Assembly (NCBI GenBank): GCA_018402455.1
Contig: JAGYIG010000015.1
Location: 1 to 64,000 of the forward strand
DNA length: 64,000 nucleotides
Source: Opitutaceae bacterium
GTDB lineage: Bacteria > Verrucomicrobiota > Verrucomicrobiia > Opitutales > Opitutaceae
Direction: 5' to 3'
The translations under genes were made by a program, and so were the position numbers. Positions 45,204 to 54,181 of this stretch are shown piece by piece; position 1 is the stretch's first letter, and every line of letters starts with the position of its first letter. The notes beneath the pieces were generated by a model that saw only the letters and a program-made list of their open reading frames with translations, was not told where the DNA came from and searched no databases.

Positions 45204-45789
45204 GTCCAAAGGTGCGGTCGTGCCGGCCTGGCACGTCGACTTCCGGAACGCCGATGGCTTGCCGGACGTGAAGCCGATCCGGACTTCGTTCTTCATCAAC
45301 GGCATTGCCGCCCTGGTGGCGGCGGGCATCGCGCTGTATTTCGCCAATCAGGAGTTGCAGTTGTATTCCCTGCGGAGTCAGGTCGCCCAATTGGATGCCC
45401 AGATTGAGGCCGATCGGCGACCCAGTGCGGAGGCGGTTCAACAGTTCCAAAAATTCCGGGCCGAGGAGAAGAAGCTCAAAGAGGTGGCGGCGTTTGTGGA
45501 CCGGCGTATCCACCCCTCCGATTTCCTCCTCCGGCTCGGGGAGATTTTACCGGAGAACATCATCATCGAAGTCGTTGATCTGCGGGATGGGACCTTCACC
45601 CTGCGGGGATCCGTTTCCGGCACCCCGGATGAAGCCAGTGGCTACGCGTCGGGTTTGGTGGAGATCCTGAATGAAGACGAGACCCTCGGCCCCCTGTTCG
45701 ATGATGCGGCACTAACCAGCCTGGTGCGTAACCCGGCGACCGGGATGCTGAACATGGAAATCCAACTTCCCATCACCCCCAAGGAGTAA
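45169..45789 (+). CDS. PilN-like inner-membrane protein
   Basis: A 206-residue single-pass protein: a 40-residue cytoplasmic N-terminus (PKTTKPKKPESKGAVVPAWHVDFRNADG) that in PilN proteins docks into PilM, a membrane helix (SFFINGIAALVAAGIALYFA), then a helical/beta periplasmic domain (LRSQVAQLDAQIEADRRPSA, EILPENIIIEVVDLRDGTFTL, RGSVSGTPDEASGYASGLV). PilN and PilO form a heterodimer bridging cytoplasmic PilM and the outer-membrane secretin complex. It overlaps pilM by 35 bases, and pilO starts seven bases after its stop, so translation is coupled. Confidence 0.8.
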   Translation: MPPKTTKPKKPESKGAVVPAWHVDFRNADGLPDVKPIRTSFFINGIAALVAAGIALYFANQELQLYSLRSQVAQLDAQIEADRRPSAEAVQQFQKFRAEEKKLKEVAAFVDRRIHPSDFLLRLGEILPENIIIEVVDLRDGTFTLRGSVSGTPDEASGYASGLVEILNEDETLGPLFDDAALTSLVRNPATGMLNMEIQLPITPKE

Positions 45790-45795
45790 CCCGCG

Positions 45796-46368
45796 GTGAA
45801 CTTACAAGGACTCATTCTCTTCGTCAAAAAACACCCGGTGGGGGTGGGGTGTGCGATCTTGGCGGTGGTGCTGGGGGGGCTCACCTTCGTGCGCGGGGGC
45901 AGCGTTTCCGAATTGGAAACGATGCTCCAGGAACGCACGGACCAAGGCGACCGGTTGAAAAACAACCTGCGCTACTCCGCCCAATTGGGTGAGCACCTCG
46001 CCCTGGTGGAGCAAGCGGTCAGCACGGTGGAACGCAAGGCGATCAACCCCGGAGCGCTGGCCATCAACCTGCAGTTTTTCTATCGGCTGGAACAGGAACT
46101 GGGCCTGACTTTGGTGGACCTGCGCCAAGGCGTGGTCACCGAAAGCAAGGAGCCGCGGGAATACCTCAGCGTGCCCTATCTGGTGTCTGTGCAGGGAACC
46201 TACCTGCAGATCCTCGACTTTGTTCAACGCCTTGAGCAGGGGGAACGCATCGTGCAATTCGCGACCGCGAACATCTCCCCCGCCCGGGGGCTGTCCGCCC
46301 AACGCGCGGACCCCACTGACCCGCTGCTGGTGCTCACCCTCGACCTCGTATTACTCGGTAAATCATGA
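45796..46368 (+). CDS. PilO-like inner-membrane protein
   Basis: A 190-residue single-pass protein starting at a GTG. A short cytoplasmic lead, a helix (GVGCAILAVVLGGLTFVRGG), then a coiled stretch (SELETMLQERTDQGDRLKNNLR) and an alpha/beta fold with QFFYRLEQELGLTLVDLRQG and SVPYLVSVQGTYLQILDFVQRLEQGE, the ferredoxin-like domain of PilO. It partners PilN in the periplasm, aligning the motor with the secretin. It overlaps the next gene by four bases (ATGA), so the operon is tightly packed. Confidence 0.82.
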   Translation: MNLQGLILFVKKHPVGVGCAILAVVLGGLTFVRGGSVSELETMLQERTDQGDRLKNNLRYSAQLGEHLALVEQAVSTVERKAINPGALAINLQFFYRLEQELGLTLVDLRQGVVTESKEPREYLSVPYLVSVQGTYLQILDFVQRLEQGERIVQFATANISPARGLSAQRADPTDPLLVLTLDLVLLGKS

Positions 46369-46880
46369 AGTCGTTCCTTCTCCGTTTTGTTATGGTGGTG
46401 ATCTCGCTGACCGGTTCGGCCGTCCTCGCGCATGCCCAACGGTCTGACATCCTGCCCCCCCAGCGACGCCAACCCGTGGTGGAGCAAGCGGAGACCTTCA
46501 TCTCACCGCCCGCCCAGCCGGAGATCCACTCCCGGCTCAATAACCCGTTTTTCCCCAACAGCCTCAAACCGGACGATGAGCTCCTGACCGCCCCGATTCC
46601 GCAAGACACCAGTGCGGCGGTGCCGGTGGCCCCCGCCAGCGTCTACGAACTGTTGGAGACCATCGCCCCCCAAATCAATCCCACCGGATCGATCAGCCTG
46701 GGCGGGGAACCCCTCCTCCTGTTTGGCCAGAAAAAGGTCCGCGTGGGGGATGAACTTCCCGTCATTTACGATGGCGAGCGCTACACCCTCGTCATCAGTC
46801 GCATCGAACCTTCGAGTTTCACCCTTCGCCTCGGCGCCGCCGAGGTCACCCGTCCGATTAATTCCAATTCATCGCCATGA
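46365..46880 (+). CDS. PilP-like exported protein
   Basis: A 171-residue exported protein with a signal peptide (LLRFVMVVISLTGSAVLAHAQ). The mature part is proline-rich then beta-rich (YELLETIAPQINPTGSISLG, LLLFGQKKVRVGDELPVIYD). This is a short HR-type domain like that of PilP/GspC, which docks on the secretin N-terminal domains. I do not see a lipobox, so unlike many PilP proteins it is not an obvious lipoprotein. The position between pilO and the secretin gene is where pilP belongs. It overlaps both neighbours by four bases. Confidence 0.7.
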   Translation: MKSFLLRFVMVVISLTGSAVLAHAQRSDILPPQRRQPVVEQAETFISPPAQPEIHSRLNNPFFPNSLKPDDELLTAPIPQDTSAAVPVAPASVYELLETIAPQINPTGSISLGGEPLLLFGQKKVRVGDELPVIYDGERYTLVISRIEPSSFTLRLGAAEVTRPINSNSSP

Positions 46881-48676
46881 GGACTTCCATCATCGCTTTC
46901 ACCCTGACCACTGTTTTGGTGGCGGCTCCCCTCCACGCTCAAGTTCCCGCCGATCCGTCGGACCCCATCACGCCGACGGGCGAGCCGATGGCGGAGATGC
47001 CGACCGCCCCGGTGGCCCCGATCGACGCCGAGCCGCCGGAGCCCGCTCCGACCGCCCCGACCGTCGTCATCGCCGAATTGGACACGGCCTCCAGCATGGC
47101 CCGGGCGACGGACACCCTGTCGGTGGACTTCCCGGACGAAGAGATTCGCAACATCCTGCGCAACGTCGCCGACCTCTTCGAGCTCAACCTCGTGATTCCC
47201 GACACCCTGCAGGGCAACACCTCGATCAAGCTGCGGGACGTCACGTGGCGGCAGATCTTTGAGGTGGTGCTGGCCCCGGTGGGCTACACCTTTGTTGAAG
47301 AGGGCAACATCATCAAAATCGTGAGCCAGGAGTCGCTCCTGCAGGAGCCGGTCACGACCGATGTGTTCATCATCAATTACGCCCTGGCCGAAGACATTCG
47401 AGGCTCCGTCGAGCCGCTGATCGAAGCCGCAGTGGGGGGTCGCATCGTGGTCAACACCCGGAGCAACGCCCTCATCATCACCGAACGCCCCTCCCGCCTG
47501 AGCAAAATCCGCCCCATCATTGAGGCCCTCGACAAGGCCACGGATCAGGTGATGATCGAATCGAAGTTCATCGAGGTCACCGACCGCAATGTGAAGAACA
47601 TCGGGGTCAACTGGGCCTCCCTCAGCGGTTACGAACTCGGCGTCGGCTCGATCAATCGAGCCTACGATTCCACCAGCGGCAATTCCTACAACAACGACCG
47701 CACCAACGAGATCATCAACGGGTCCGGTCGGCTGGGCGAGCGGCTCTCGGAAGATGAACGCATCAACGGCCGCACCAACAGTTCGGACACCGGATTGACC
47801 TCCACCGTCTCCAATAACAACGGTGCCACCACCTCCGAAAGCGAAAGCAGCCTGGCCTCCTCGATCGCCAACTCGATTGAAGACACCTTGACGGTGACCG
47901 ATACCATCACCGACACCAGCGAAGTCAGCAACACCCTGACCCAGCTCAACAACCTGATCGGTCTGGGGGGGACCACCCGCACCGACTCCGCGGTGTTCTC
48001 CGCCAGCCAGTTCAACCTGATCCTGAGCGCGCTCCAGACCCAGAACGACAGCAAGCTCGTTTCCAATCCGACGGTGGTGACCCTCAATAACACCGAGGCG
48101 CAGATCAACGTGGGTTCCGAGTTCCCGATCCCCAACTACACTTACAACGCGGAGCGGGGCACCTTTGAAGTCAGTGGCTTCGAGTATCGTCCGATCGGCA
48201 TCATCCTCCGGGTCACCCCGCAGGTGAACGCCCAGGGGTTCATCAAGCTGCAGGTGGCCCCCGAGGTCAGCAGCCAGAATGGCTTCACCAGCTTTGGTGG
48301 CGCCGGGGGCGCGGAGATTCCGATTATCGCCACGCGCAGAGCGGTGACCCAAGTCTCGCTGCGCGACGGCTACACCATGGGCATCGGCGGGTTGGTCGAG
48401 ACCGACTCCCTGGTGGGCAACACCAAGGTTCCGGTCCTGGGATCGATTCCGGGCCTGGGCCGACTCTTTCGCTCGGACAGCAAAAACGAGACCAAGCGCA
48501 ATCTGTTGATCTTCATCACGGCCAAGACCGTATCGGCGGACGGAGCTCCTCCCGAGGTGCTGTTCGATCCTCGCCAGATCAAGAGCATGAACCTGCAACG
48601 TTCCGATCTACCGGGATACCGCGAACCGGGTGCAGATCCGTTCCTGCCTGAAACGACCCCCTCTACCACCCGGTGA
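46877..48676 (+). CDS. PilQ/GspD-type secretin
   Basis: A 599-residue outer-membrane secretin with a signal peptide ([20 protein letters not shown]) and a proline/alanine-rich linker (about 25-75). The N-terminal ring domains follow ([20 protein letters not shown] and [20 protein letters not shown]). Next is a secretin_N domain with [20 protein letters not shown], an Asn/Ser/Thr-rich low-complexity insertion around 250-350 (repeated T/S/N, with [15 protein letters not shown] at its end) and the beta-barrel domain. The barrel's family end is [28 protein letters not shown]. It forms the pore through which the pilus or effector passes. The next gene starts 34 nt downstream and encodes the giant Ig protein, suggesting an export partner. 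Confidence 0.93.
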   Translation: MRTSIIAFTLTTVLVAAPLHAQVPADPSDPITPTGEPMAEMPTAPVAPIDAEPPEPAPTAPTVVIAELDTASSMARATDTLSVDFPDEEIRNILRNVADLFELNLVIPDTLQGNTSIKLRDVTWRQIFEVVLAPVGYTFVEEGNIIKIVSQESLLQEPVTTDVFIINYALAEDIRGSVEPLIEAAVGGRIVVNTRSNALIITERPSRLSKIRPIIEALDKATDQVMIESKFIEVTDRNVKNIGVNWASLSGYELGVGSINRAYDSTSGNSYNNDRTNEIINGSGRLGERLSEDERINGRTNSSDTGLTSTVSNNNGATTSESESSLASSIANSIEDTLTVTDTITDTSEVSNTLTQLNNLIGLGGTTRTDSAVFSASQFNLILSALQTQNDSKLVSNPTVVTLNNTEAQINVGSEFPIPNYTYNAERGTFEVSGFEYRPIGIILRVTPQVNAQGFIKLQVAPEVSSQNGFTSFGGAGGAEIPIIATRRAVTQVSLRDGYTMGIGGLVETDSLVGNTKVPVLGSIPGLGRLFRSDSKNETKRNLLIFITAKTVSADGAPPEVLFDPRQIKSMNLQRSDLPGYREPGADPFLPETTPSTTR

Positions 48677-48710
48677 GAATGAACCCACTTCAACCCAAGG
48701 GGATATCATC

Positions 48711-51260
48711 ATGAAAACGGGAAATCTTACGTTAAGGGCCTTCGCCCTCGTCGGCCTCTGGGCCGTTCTCCCTCTCTTCTCTGCCGCGCAGGAATCCCCG
48801 GTCATTCGGGTGGATGTCACCCAGATCGCGGTGAGCTCAGGCGGCGTGGCCTCCATTGCGGTGCAAGCCGGTGGCACGGGCTACACTGCACCCACGGTGA
48901 CGATCAGCGGCGGCGGAGGGGCCGGGGCAACCGCCACCGCGAACCTGACTGGAGCGGTATCTAATATAAGCCTATCCAGCGGGGGATCGGGATACACCTC
49001 AGCTCCAACGGTGACACTTAGCGGCGGGGGCGGGACGGGTGCGACGGCCACGGCGACCCTCACTGCCGACGCTGTTACAGCAGTGACTATAAACAATGCG
49101 GGTTCGGGCTACACCTCAGCTCCAACGGTTACGTTTACTGGTGGAGGTGGAGGTTCGGGCGCAGCGGCGACTGCCAGTATTGCCGTTGCCGGACAAATTT
49201 CTAGCATCACGGTGAACGGACCCGGTTCGGGTTACACGTCGATCCCCACCGTCACGATCTCGGATGCGGCGGGAACGGGGGCGACGGCCACGGCGACCCT
49301 GACGGCGACGGTCCAGAATCCCCCTAACGAAGCCTCAGGGCCAACCAATAACACCATCTTCATCACGGCTTTTGCGCAGGGCACCTTCACCACCGAGAGC
49401 TTCACCTATAGTTTTTTTGTCAACGGCCAGCCCATCGGTGAGAGTCCTGAAGCCACGACGGCACCCTTCACCGCTCCGTGGTCACCGCCCCGCCCAGGCG
49501 TGTATTTCATCACGGTGGAAGCCACCGACGGCTCCAACACCGCGACCTCCCCGACCATTCGTTATTTCGCCACCGGGGCTACCATCACCAGTCCGTTGCC
49601 GGGAACTCGTGTGCCGGTCGGGTCCTCGGTGACCATCAAGGCGGACGCCACCGCGGCTCAGGCCTCCATCGCCTCCATGGAATTCTTTGCCGATGGCGTT
49701 TCAATCGGCACGGATTCCACCGCTCCCTACTCGTTCAACTACACGCCGTCGGCCGCGGCGGGAGTGACGGTCAACGTAACGGCCACCGCGACCGACAGCA
49801 ACGGCGCGACCTTGTCGAGTGTGGTCACCCCACTCACCATGATCGCCCCGGTGGGGTTGCCGCCTACCGCCAGTATCGCGGCCCCGGCGGACAACTCGAT
49901 CATCGCGGTGCCCACTTCGCCCATCGGTATTACGGTGACCGCCAATGACTCCGATGGTCGCATTGAGCGGGTGGAGATCTATGTTGATGGGGTCTTGTTT
50001 GCGACGGACCTCACCTTCCCCTACACGGCGGAATGGACGCCGGTGGCGGTGGGCAGCTACGGGATCAGCGCCTTGGTTTACGACGACAAAAACAACGTGG
50101 TGGCGTCAGAGGTAAACACCGTCCTGATCTCGGCGCCCCCCGCGGTGTCGATCACCTCTCCCGCCAACGGCGTTTCGGTCTCGGCCGGGTCGTCGGTGAA
50201 CATCGTGGCCTCGGCGTCCGACAGTGACGGCACGGTGACCTCCGTGCAGTTCTTCGCGGCCGGCGAGTTCGTGGCGGAGGACTTTACGGCCCCGTATACG
50301 GCGACGTGGACTCCGGTTGAGCCCAGTGATGATCCCACCGTGGCACTCGTGGCGATAGCGATCGACAATCTGGGCCTCTCCACCGCCTCGGCCGGGGTGT
50401 CAGTATCGGTGCAAGGCTCCGGGGGCACCGGGGGTGGGGCTCCCGTGGGGCAAGTCCCGACGGTTTCGCTGACCACCCCGACCGGGGGCACGACCTTGGG
50501 GGTGAACACGCCGGTGTTGTTGCAGGCGCAGGCGGCCGACACCGATGGTAACATCACCAAGGTACAATTTTATGCCAATGGCCTGTTGGTCGCCTCTGAT
50601 GAGGTCTATCCTTACTCAACGGAATGGACCCCCACCAGTCCCGCGGATTACGAACTGGAAGCCCGGGCCACCGACAACGACGGCAATGTCGAATCCAGTA
50701 CCCCGGTGGTCGTGACCGTGGCTGACCTCAGTGGCGGCTTGCCGGTGGTCTCGATCACCTCGCCGGCCAACGGGTCCACGCTGCAAACGGGAACGGCTTC
50801 ATCCATCATCGTTTCGGCTCAGGACCTCGACGGTTCGGTGGCGAATGTGGCGGTGTTCGTCGATGGCCAGCCCTTGGGGACCGACTCCACGGCGCCTTAT
50901 GTTGTTATCTGGGAGCCGGCGTCTCCCGGTTCTTACTCCCTCACCGCGCGGGCGACCGATAATTCCGGCAACATTGCCATCAGTGCGGCGGTGACCGTCG
51001 CGGTGGCGGATGCGAGCTCGGCTCCGCCGCAGGTGTCGATTGCCGCGCCGCTGGCCAGCGACTCATTGGTCGCGGGAACCTCCACCTCCATCATTGCCAC
51101 GGCGATGGACCCCGATGGGCAGGTGGCATCTGTGCAGTTCTTTGTGGATGGCCGGCCGCAGGGCCCCCCCCGACTTGGTGGAACCGTTTGTGGTTCCGTG
51201 GACGCCCACTTCGTCGGGCACCTACTCCCTGCAGGCGGTGGCTGTGGACGGCTCGGGTAA
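48711..51260 (+). CDS. Giant Ig-repeat surface protein, N-terminal part
   Basis: From the ATG at 48711, preceded by AAGGGG and leading to a signal peptide ([20 protein letters not shown], then PLFSAAQ). After it come four tandem repeats of about 35 residues built on [11 protein letters not shown], then [14 protein letters not shown] (roughly residues 30-205). Then about six Ig-like domains of the Big_9 type follow, each starting like [20 protein letters not shown] and holding a [15 protein letters not shown] core and Y-x-x-x-W-x-P-x-x-x-G-x-Y. The correct frame is lost in the C8 run at 51164-51171, and this frame ends at 51260. Without the shift the protein continues to 53265, about 1518 residues in all. 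Ig-repeat proteins serve as adhesins or surface stalks. The position just after the secretin gene suggests it is exported by or coupled to that system. Confidence 0.85.
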   Translation: MKTGNLTLRAFALVGLWAVLPLFSAAQESPVIRVDVTQIAVSSGGVASIAVQAGGTGYTAPTVTISGGGGAGATATANLTGAVSNISLSSGGSGYTSAPTVTLSGGGGTGATATATLTADAVTAVTINNAGSGYTSAPTVTFTGGGGGSGAAATASIAVAGQISSITVNGPGSGYTSIPTVTISDAAGTGATATATLTATVQNPPNEASGPTNNTIFITAFAQGTFTTESFTYSFFVNGQPIGESPEATTAPFTAPWSPPRPGVYFITVEATDGSNTATSPTIRYFATGATITSPLPGTRVPVGSSVTIKADATAAQASIASMEFFADGVSIGTDSTAPYSFNYTPSAAAGVTVNVTATATDSNGATLSSVVTPLTMIAPVGLPPTASIAAPADNSIIAVPTSPIGITVTANDSDGRIERVEIYVDGVLFATDLTFPYTAEWTPVAVGSYGISALVYDDKNNVVASEVNTVLISAPPAVSITSPANGVSVSAGSSVNIVASASDSDGTVTSVQFFAAGEFVAEDFTAPYTATWTPVEPSDDPTVALVAIAIDNLGLSTASAGVSVSVQGSGGTGGGAPVGQVPTVSLTTPTGGTTLGVNTPVLLQAQAADTDGNITKVQFYANGLLVASDEVYPYSTEWTPTSPADYELEARATDNDGNVESSTPVVVTVADLSGGLPVVSITSPANGSTLQTGTASSIIVSAQDLDGSVANVAVFVDGQPLGTDSTAPYVVIWEPASPGSYSLTARATDNSGNIAISAAVTVAVADASSAPPQVSIAAPLASDSLVAGTSTSIIATAMDPDGQVASVQFFVDGRPQGPPRLGGTVCGSVDAHFVGHLLPAGGGCGRLG
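51164..51171. repeat. C8 tract at the frame break
   Basis: Eight cytosines in GGGCCCCCCCCGACTTGG inside the Ig-repeat gene. Seven cytosines would join the two frames ([18 protein letters not shown]). Either a miscounted homopolymer or a contingency locus switching the C-terminal half on and off. Confidence 0.85.
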
Positions 51261-53265
51261 TCAGACGACCAGCGGCACTGTTTCGATTCAGGTGGTGGGC
51301 AACAACCCGCCGCAAGTGGTGCTCACCTCTCCAACCAATGGCGCCACGGTTTCAGCAGGATCGATTGTGAGTTTGGTCGCTCAGGCCTCTGACACCGATG
51401 GCACCGTGGCGACGGTCAGCTTCCTCGCCAACGGTGTGATCGTGGGCTCCGATGCGACGGCTCCCTTCTCTTTTGATTGGATACCGGGCGCCGCCACGAC
51501 CTACACGATCCGGGCGCGGGCCACCGACAATTCCGGCAACGTCACGGATTCCGCCCCTGTCACCCTGACGGCTTCCAACAACCAGTCGCCGACTGTGACC
51601 ATGCTCACGCCCACCAACGGAGGCTCGGCCTCGCTGGGCAATGTGGTGGAGATCATCGCCGATGCGACCGACCCGGATGGCACGATCGCCTCCGTGGAGT
51701 TTTACGCCAACGGAGTCCCCATTGATACGGTCACCGCTTCTCCGTTCCGGGCCGAATGGAAGCCCTCGGTGGAGGGGGTATATGCCCTGACCGCCCGAGC
51801 CATCGACAACGGCGGCAATATCGCCACGACGCCGGACGTGTTCTTCGCCATCGTCAACGTCGCTTCCGGCGACGTCGAAACGATCTACGGCGGCACCTAC
51901 ATAGACGCGCTGGCCAACGAACAAGGTGAATTCTCCATGGTGCGCCGCGGTTCGACTTCGGCCAGTTTTCTGGCCCGCAGCAAAGACGGCGCCCAGACGT
52001 ATTCCTTCAACAACATCCCCGTTGATTCGGCGGGTAATTTCAGCCTCATTCAGGGCGGAAAAACCCTCATCTCCGGTCAGTTCGCCGGCACCAGTGCGGT
52101 GGGCACGTTCAAAGAGGGTGCAGCTCTGATGGTGGGCACGGCTCGCCAAGCGTCACCCAGCTACACCGGTCCCTCCGGCACCGTTTACGGCAGCATGACG
52201 GGTAACAGTGACAGCGAGGTGGTGGTGGTCAGTGCTCCGAATGGCCAAGTCACCGTCTACCTCAACGACGGCGCCTCGACCGATGTCGGATTCGGCAACT
52301 TTGGCAACGGGGGTAACTTCACCGTGCTGACGGCCGGGGGTCGCACGGTCACCGGTCAACTTGAGTCCTCGACCGGGTTCCTGGCGGGTTCGGTTTCCGG
52401 CATGGGCGGATTCACCGGGGCCGTCAGTTCCAGTGCCTCGGTCAGCGATGGCTTCCTCCGCAACCTTTCGACCCGAGGCAGCGTTGGGGCGGGCGAGGAT
52501 GCGCTGACCGTTGGCTTCGTGGTGAATGGCCAAAATCCCAAACAGGTGTTGATCCGGGCGGTTGGTCCAACCTTGGCCGACAACGAAGTCACCGGCGCCC
52601 TTTCTGATCCCACCCTTGCGGTCTTCAACTCCACCGGCATCAGCGTCGGCGGCAACGACAATTGGTCCAACGATGCCGCCGTTCTCAGCGCGGCGAACAC
52701 CGTGGGCGCCTTCCCGCTACCGGCCGCGAGTTTGGACGCGGCGGTGGTCCTCACGTTGGGGCCGGGACCCTACACCGCCCAAGTGACGGGAGTCGGGGGA
52801 GCCACGGGTGTGGGTCTGGTGGAAATTTACGACGTGGACACCCTCACGCCCTTCTCGTCGCAAAAGGTGCTCAACGTTTCCACCCGGGGCCGGGTGGGCA
52901 CGGGCGATCAACGGCTGATTGCCGGCGTCGTCATCAATGGCACCACGCCGAAGCGGGTCTTGATCCGCGCCGTTGGACCCACCCTCTCGAACCTCGGGGT
53001 CAACGGCAGTCTGGCCGATCCCACCCTGCGACTGATCCGTCAGGATACGGGAGCGAGCGTGCGAGAGAACGACGATTGGGGCCGGGGCAACGACGCGGCG
53101 CTGGTGACAGCGGTCGCTGCCCAAGTGGGGGCGTTTGCCCTGCCATCGGGCAGTAAGGATGCTGCTCTCCTCATCACCCTGCCGCCAGGGGTGTATACCG
53201 CGATCGTCGGCACCGCGACCGGGGCCTCGGGTATCGCCTTGGTCGAAGTTTACGAAGTGCCGTAG
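51172..53265 (+). CDS. Giant Ig-repeat surface protein, C-terminal part
   Basis: This frame is the continuation of the preceding entry after the C8 tract; it has no separate start of its own. It holds two further Ig-like domains ([20 protein letters not shown] and [20 protein letters not shown]). A beta-rich spacer with [20 protein letters not shown] and [14 protein letters not shown] follows. Two copies of a domain of about 130 residues end it: each starts [20 protein letters not shown] or [20 protein letters not shown], has [12 protein letters not shown] or [12 protein letters not shown], then DPTLAVF or DPTLRLI, then NDNWS or NDDWG, VGAF and [11 protein letters not shown] or [11 protein letters not shown]. 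This twin module is frequent at the ends of large secreted proteins of Verrucomicrobiota. The gene ends at 53265 and an inverted repeat follows. Confidence 0.83.
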   Translation, partial: DLVEPFVVPWTPTSSGTYSLQAVAVDGSGNQTTSGTVSIQVVGNNPPQVVLTSPTNGATVSAGSIVSLVAQASDTDGTVATVSFLANGVIVGSDATAPFSFDWIPGAATTYTIRARATDNSGNVTDSAPVTLTASNNQSPTVTMLTPTNGGSASLGNVVEIIADATDPDGTIASVEFYANGVPIDTVTASPFRAEWKPSVEGVYALTARAIDNGGNIATTPDVFFAIVNVASGDVETIYGGTYIDALANEQGEFSMVRRGSTSASFLARSKDGAQTYSFNNIPVDSAGNFSLIQGGKTLISGQFAGTSAVGTFKEGAALMVGTARQASPSYTGPSGTVYGSMTGNSDSEVVVVSAPNGQVTVYLNDGASTDVGFGNFGNGGNFTVLTAGGRTVTGQLESSTGFLAGSVSGMGGFTGAVSSSASVSDGFLRNLSTRGSVGAGEDALTVGFVVNGQNPKQVLIRAVGPTLADNEVTGALSDPTLAVFNSTGISVGGNDNWSNDAAVLSAANTVGAFPLPAASLDAAVVLTLGPGPYTAQVTGVGGATGVGLVEIYDVDTLTPFSSQKVLNVSTRGRVGTGDQRLIAGVVINGTTPKRVLIRAVGPTLSNLGVNGSLADPTLRLIRQDTGASVRENDDWGRGNDAALVTAVAAQVGAFALPSGSKDAALLITLPPGVYTAIVGTATGASGIALVEVYEVP

Positions 53266-53320
53266 AGAGGCGCCCGCTCGGCCGGCCCGACCGGGGGCGA
53301 ATCATCTTCTGGCTGTGGTT

Positions 53321-53351
53321 GGCCTCCCTCGATTGAAAAGAGAGGGAGGCC
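53321..53351. terminator. Inverted repeat after the Ig-repeat gene
   Basis: GGCCTCCCTC and GAGGGAGGCC form a perfect 10-bp stem with an 11-base loop, 55 nt after the stop. There is no T run, so intrinsic termination is only probable. Confidence 0.5.
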
Positions 53352-53389
53352 GGCTCCTCCGGAGCTAAGGGAAACAGACGACCGGCAAC

Positions 53390-53443
53390 GTAGCGCCGAG
53401 CTGTAGCCGGCGTTTCTGAGTGCCGGCTAAAGCACGGCACTAC
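53390..53443. repeat. 54-bp palindromic repeat, family B copy 2
   Basis: The second copy of the element at 14123-14176, in the same orientation, with two base differences in 54. It lies just before the CPBP gene's stop, between convergent genes, as the first copy does. Confidence 0.85.
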
Positions 53444-53457
53444 GCCCGACGGGGGAG

Positions 53458-54069
53458 TTACCAGAACCCGACCACGAAGCCTTGCATGGCCTTGATCACA
53501 AAGACGCCCAGGTTCTTGGTGAAGTGGGCGGCGAAGCAGGGCAGCAACGAATGGGTGGGGTTGGAAGGCATGAAGCGCACGGTGTAGAACCACAGGGAGC
53601 CGAGAAAAATGGCGCCGGTGCTGAACCACCCCTTGGCGTTGAACTGCCAGCTCCATTCCCCGTCGTCCCACTCCCAGAGGAAAGGATGGAAAGCGGCGAA
53701 CAGCACGGAAGCACCGAGGATGCCCAGCCACCGCACGGCGACGCCGTGGCGTTCGATCACGAGAAAACCGCGAAACAGGACCTCTTCGATAATCGCTGCC
53801 GCGAGGGTGTAGATTCCAAACAGCACCGTCATTTCCGACTGTTGCTGGTCCAACCCGAGGGCGATCTCTCCCGCGGTCTCCGCCAGCAACAGGACGAGTG
53901 CCCCGATGACCGCGATGATGATGGGTTTGCGGCCCGCCCATGTCGCGCCGGGCAGTCCCCCCATAATGGGATTTCCCCGCTCCGCCGACCGCATATCGAG
54001 GAACCACATCCGGGCGATATACCCCCCTGCCACGATCATCAACAGAGTAAGGAAAGGGGAATCGTTCAT
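53458..54069 (-). CDS. CPBP family intramembrane metalloprotease
   Basis: A 203-residue polytopic protein with the CAAX-processing and bacteriocin-processing (CPBP/ABI) motifs. EExxxR appears as AAAIIEEVLFRGFLVI, a second motif FxxxH as SVLFAAFHPFLW, and HxxxN/D-type as FAAHFTKNLGVFVI; the two glutamates and histidines are the catalytic residues. Family members cleave prenylated proteins or bacteriocin precursors, or have unknown membrane roles. About four to five helices are visible. It is transcribed alone and is divergent from the polyprenyl synthetase, with a large palindrome in the gap. Target unknown. Confidence 0.88.
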   Translation of the reverse strand: MNDSPFLTLLMIVAGGYIARMWFLDMRSAERGNPIMGGLPGATWAGRKPIIIAVIGALVLLLAETAGEIALGLDQQQSEMTVLFGIYTLAAAIIEEVLFRGFLVIERHGVAVRWLGILGASVLFAAFHPFLWEWDDGEWSWQFNAKGWFSTGAIFLGSLWFYTVRFMPSNPTHSLLPCFAAHFTKNLGVFVIKAMQGFVVGFW

Positions 54070-54083
54070 CGTCAGAGCGGCAG

Positions 54084-54127
54084 ATTAGCACTTAAGGGTT
54101 TTAGTCAAAACCCTAAGGTGTGCTAAT
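54084..54127. promoter_or_regulatory. Large inverted repeat between divergent genes
   Basis: ATTAGCACTTAAGGGTTTT and AAAACCCTAAGGTGTGCTAAT pair over about 19 bp with a two-base bulge and an AGTC loop. It is AT-rich compared with surroundings. On the minus strand the sequence TTGACT, 15 bases, TAATCT resembles a promoter for the CPBP gene. It might be an operator or a small mobile palindrome. Confidence 0.5.
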
Positions 54128-54181
54128 TCCGGTCATATTGAATAGCCAGAATCGACGACCTGCGCATGGTGTCCTTTTTTC

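Noticed and set aside
46781-48598. A 605-residue open frame antisense to the secretin gene
   Set aside because: Gly/Val/Asp-rich antisense shadow; secretin is certain.
48881-49320. Tandem repeats considered as a CRISPR-like array
   Set aside because: The repeats are in frame, encode [11 protein letters not shown] units and have no spacer pattern or cas genes.
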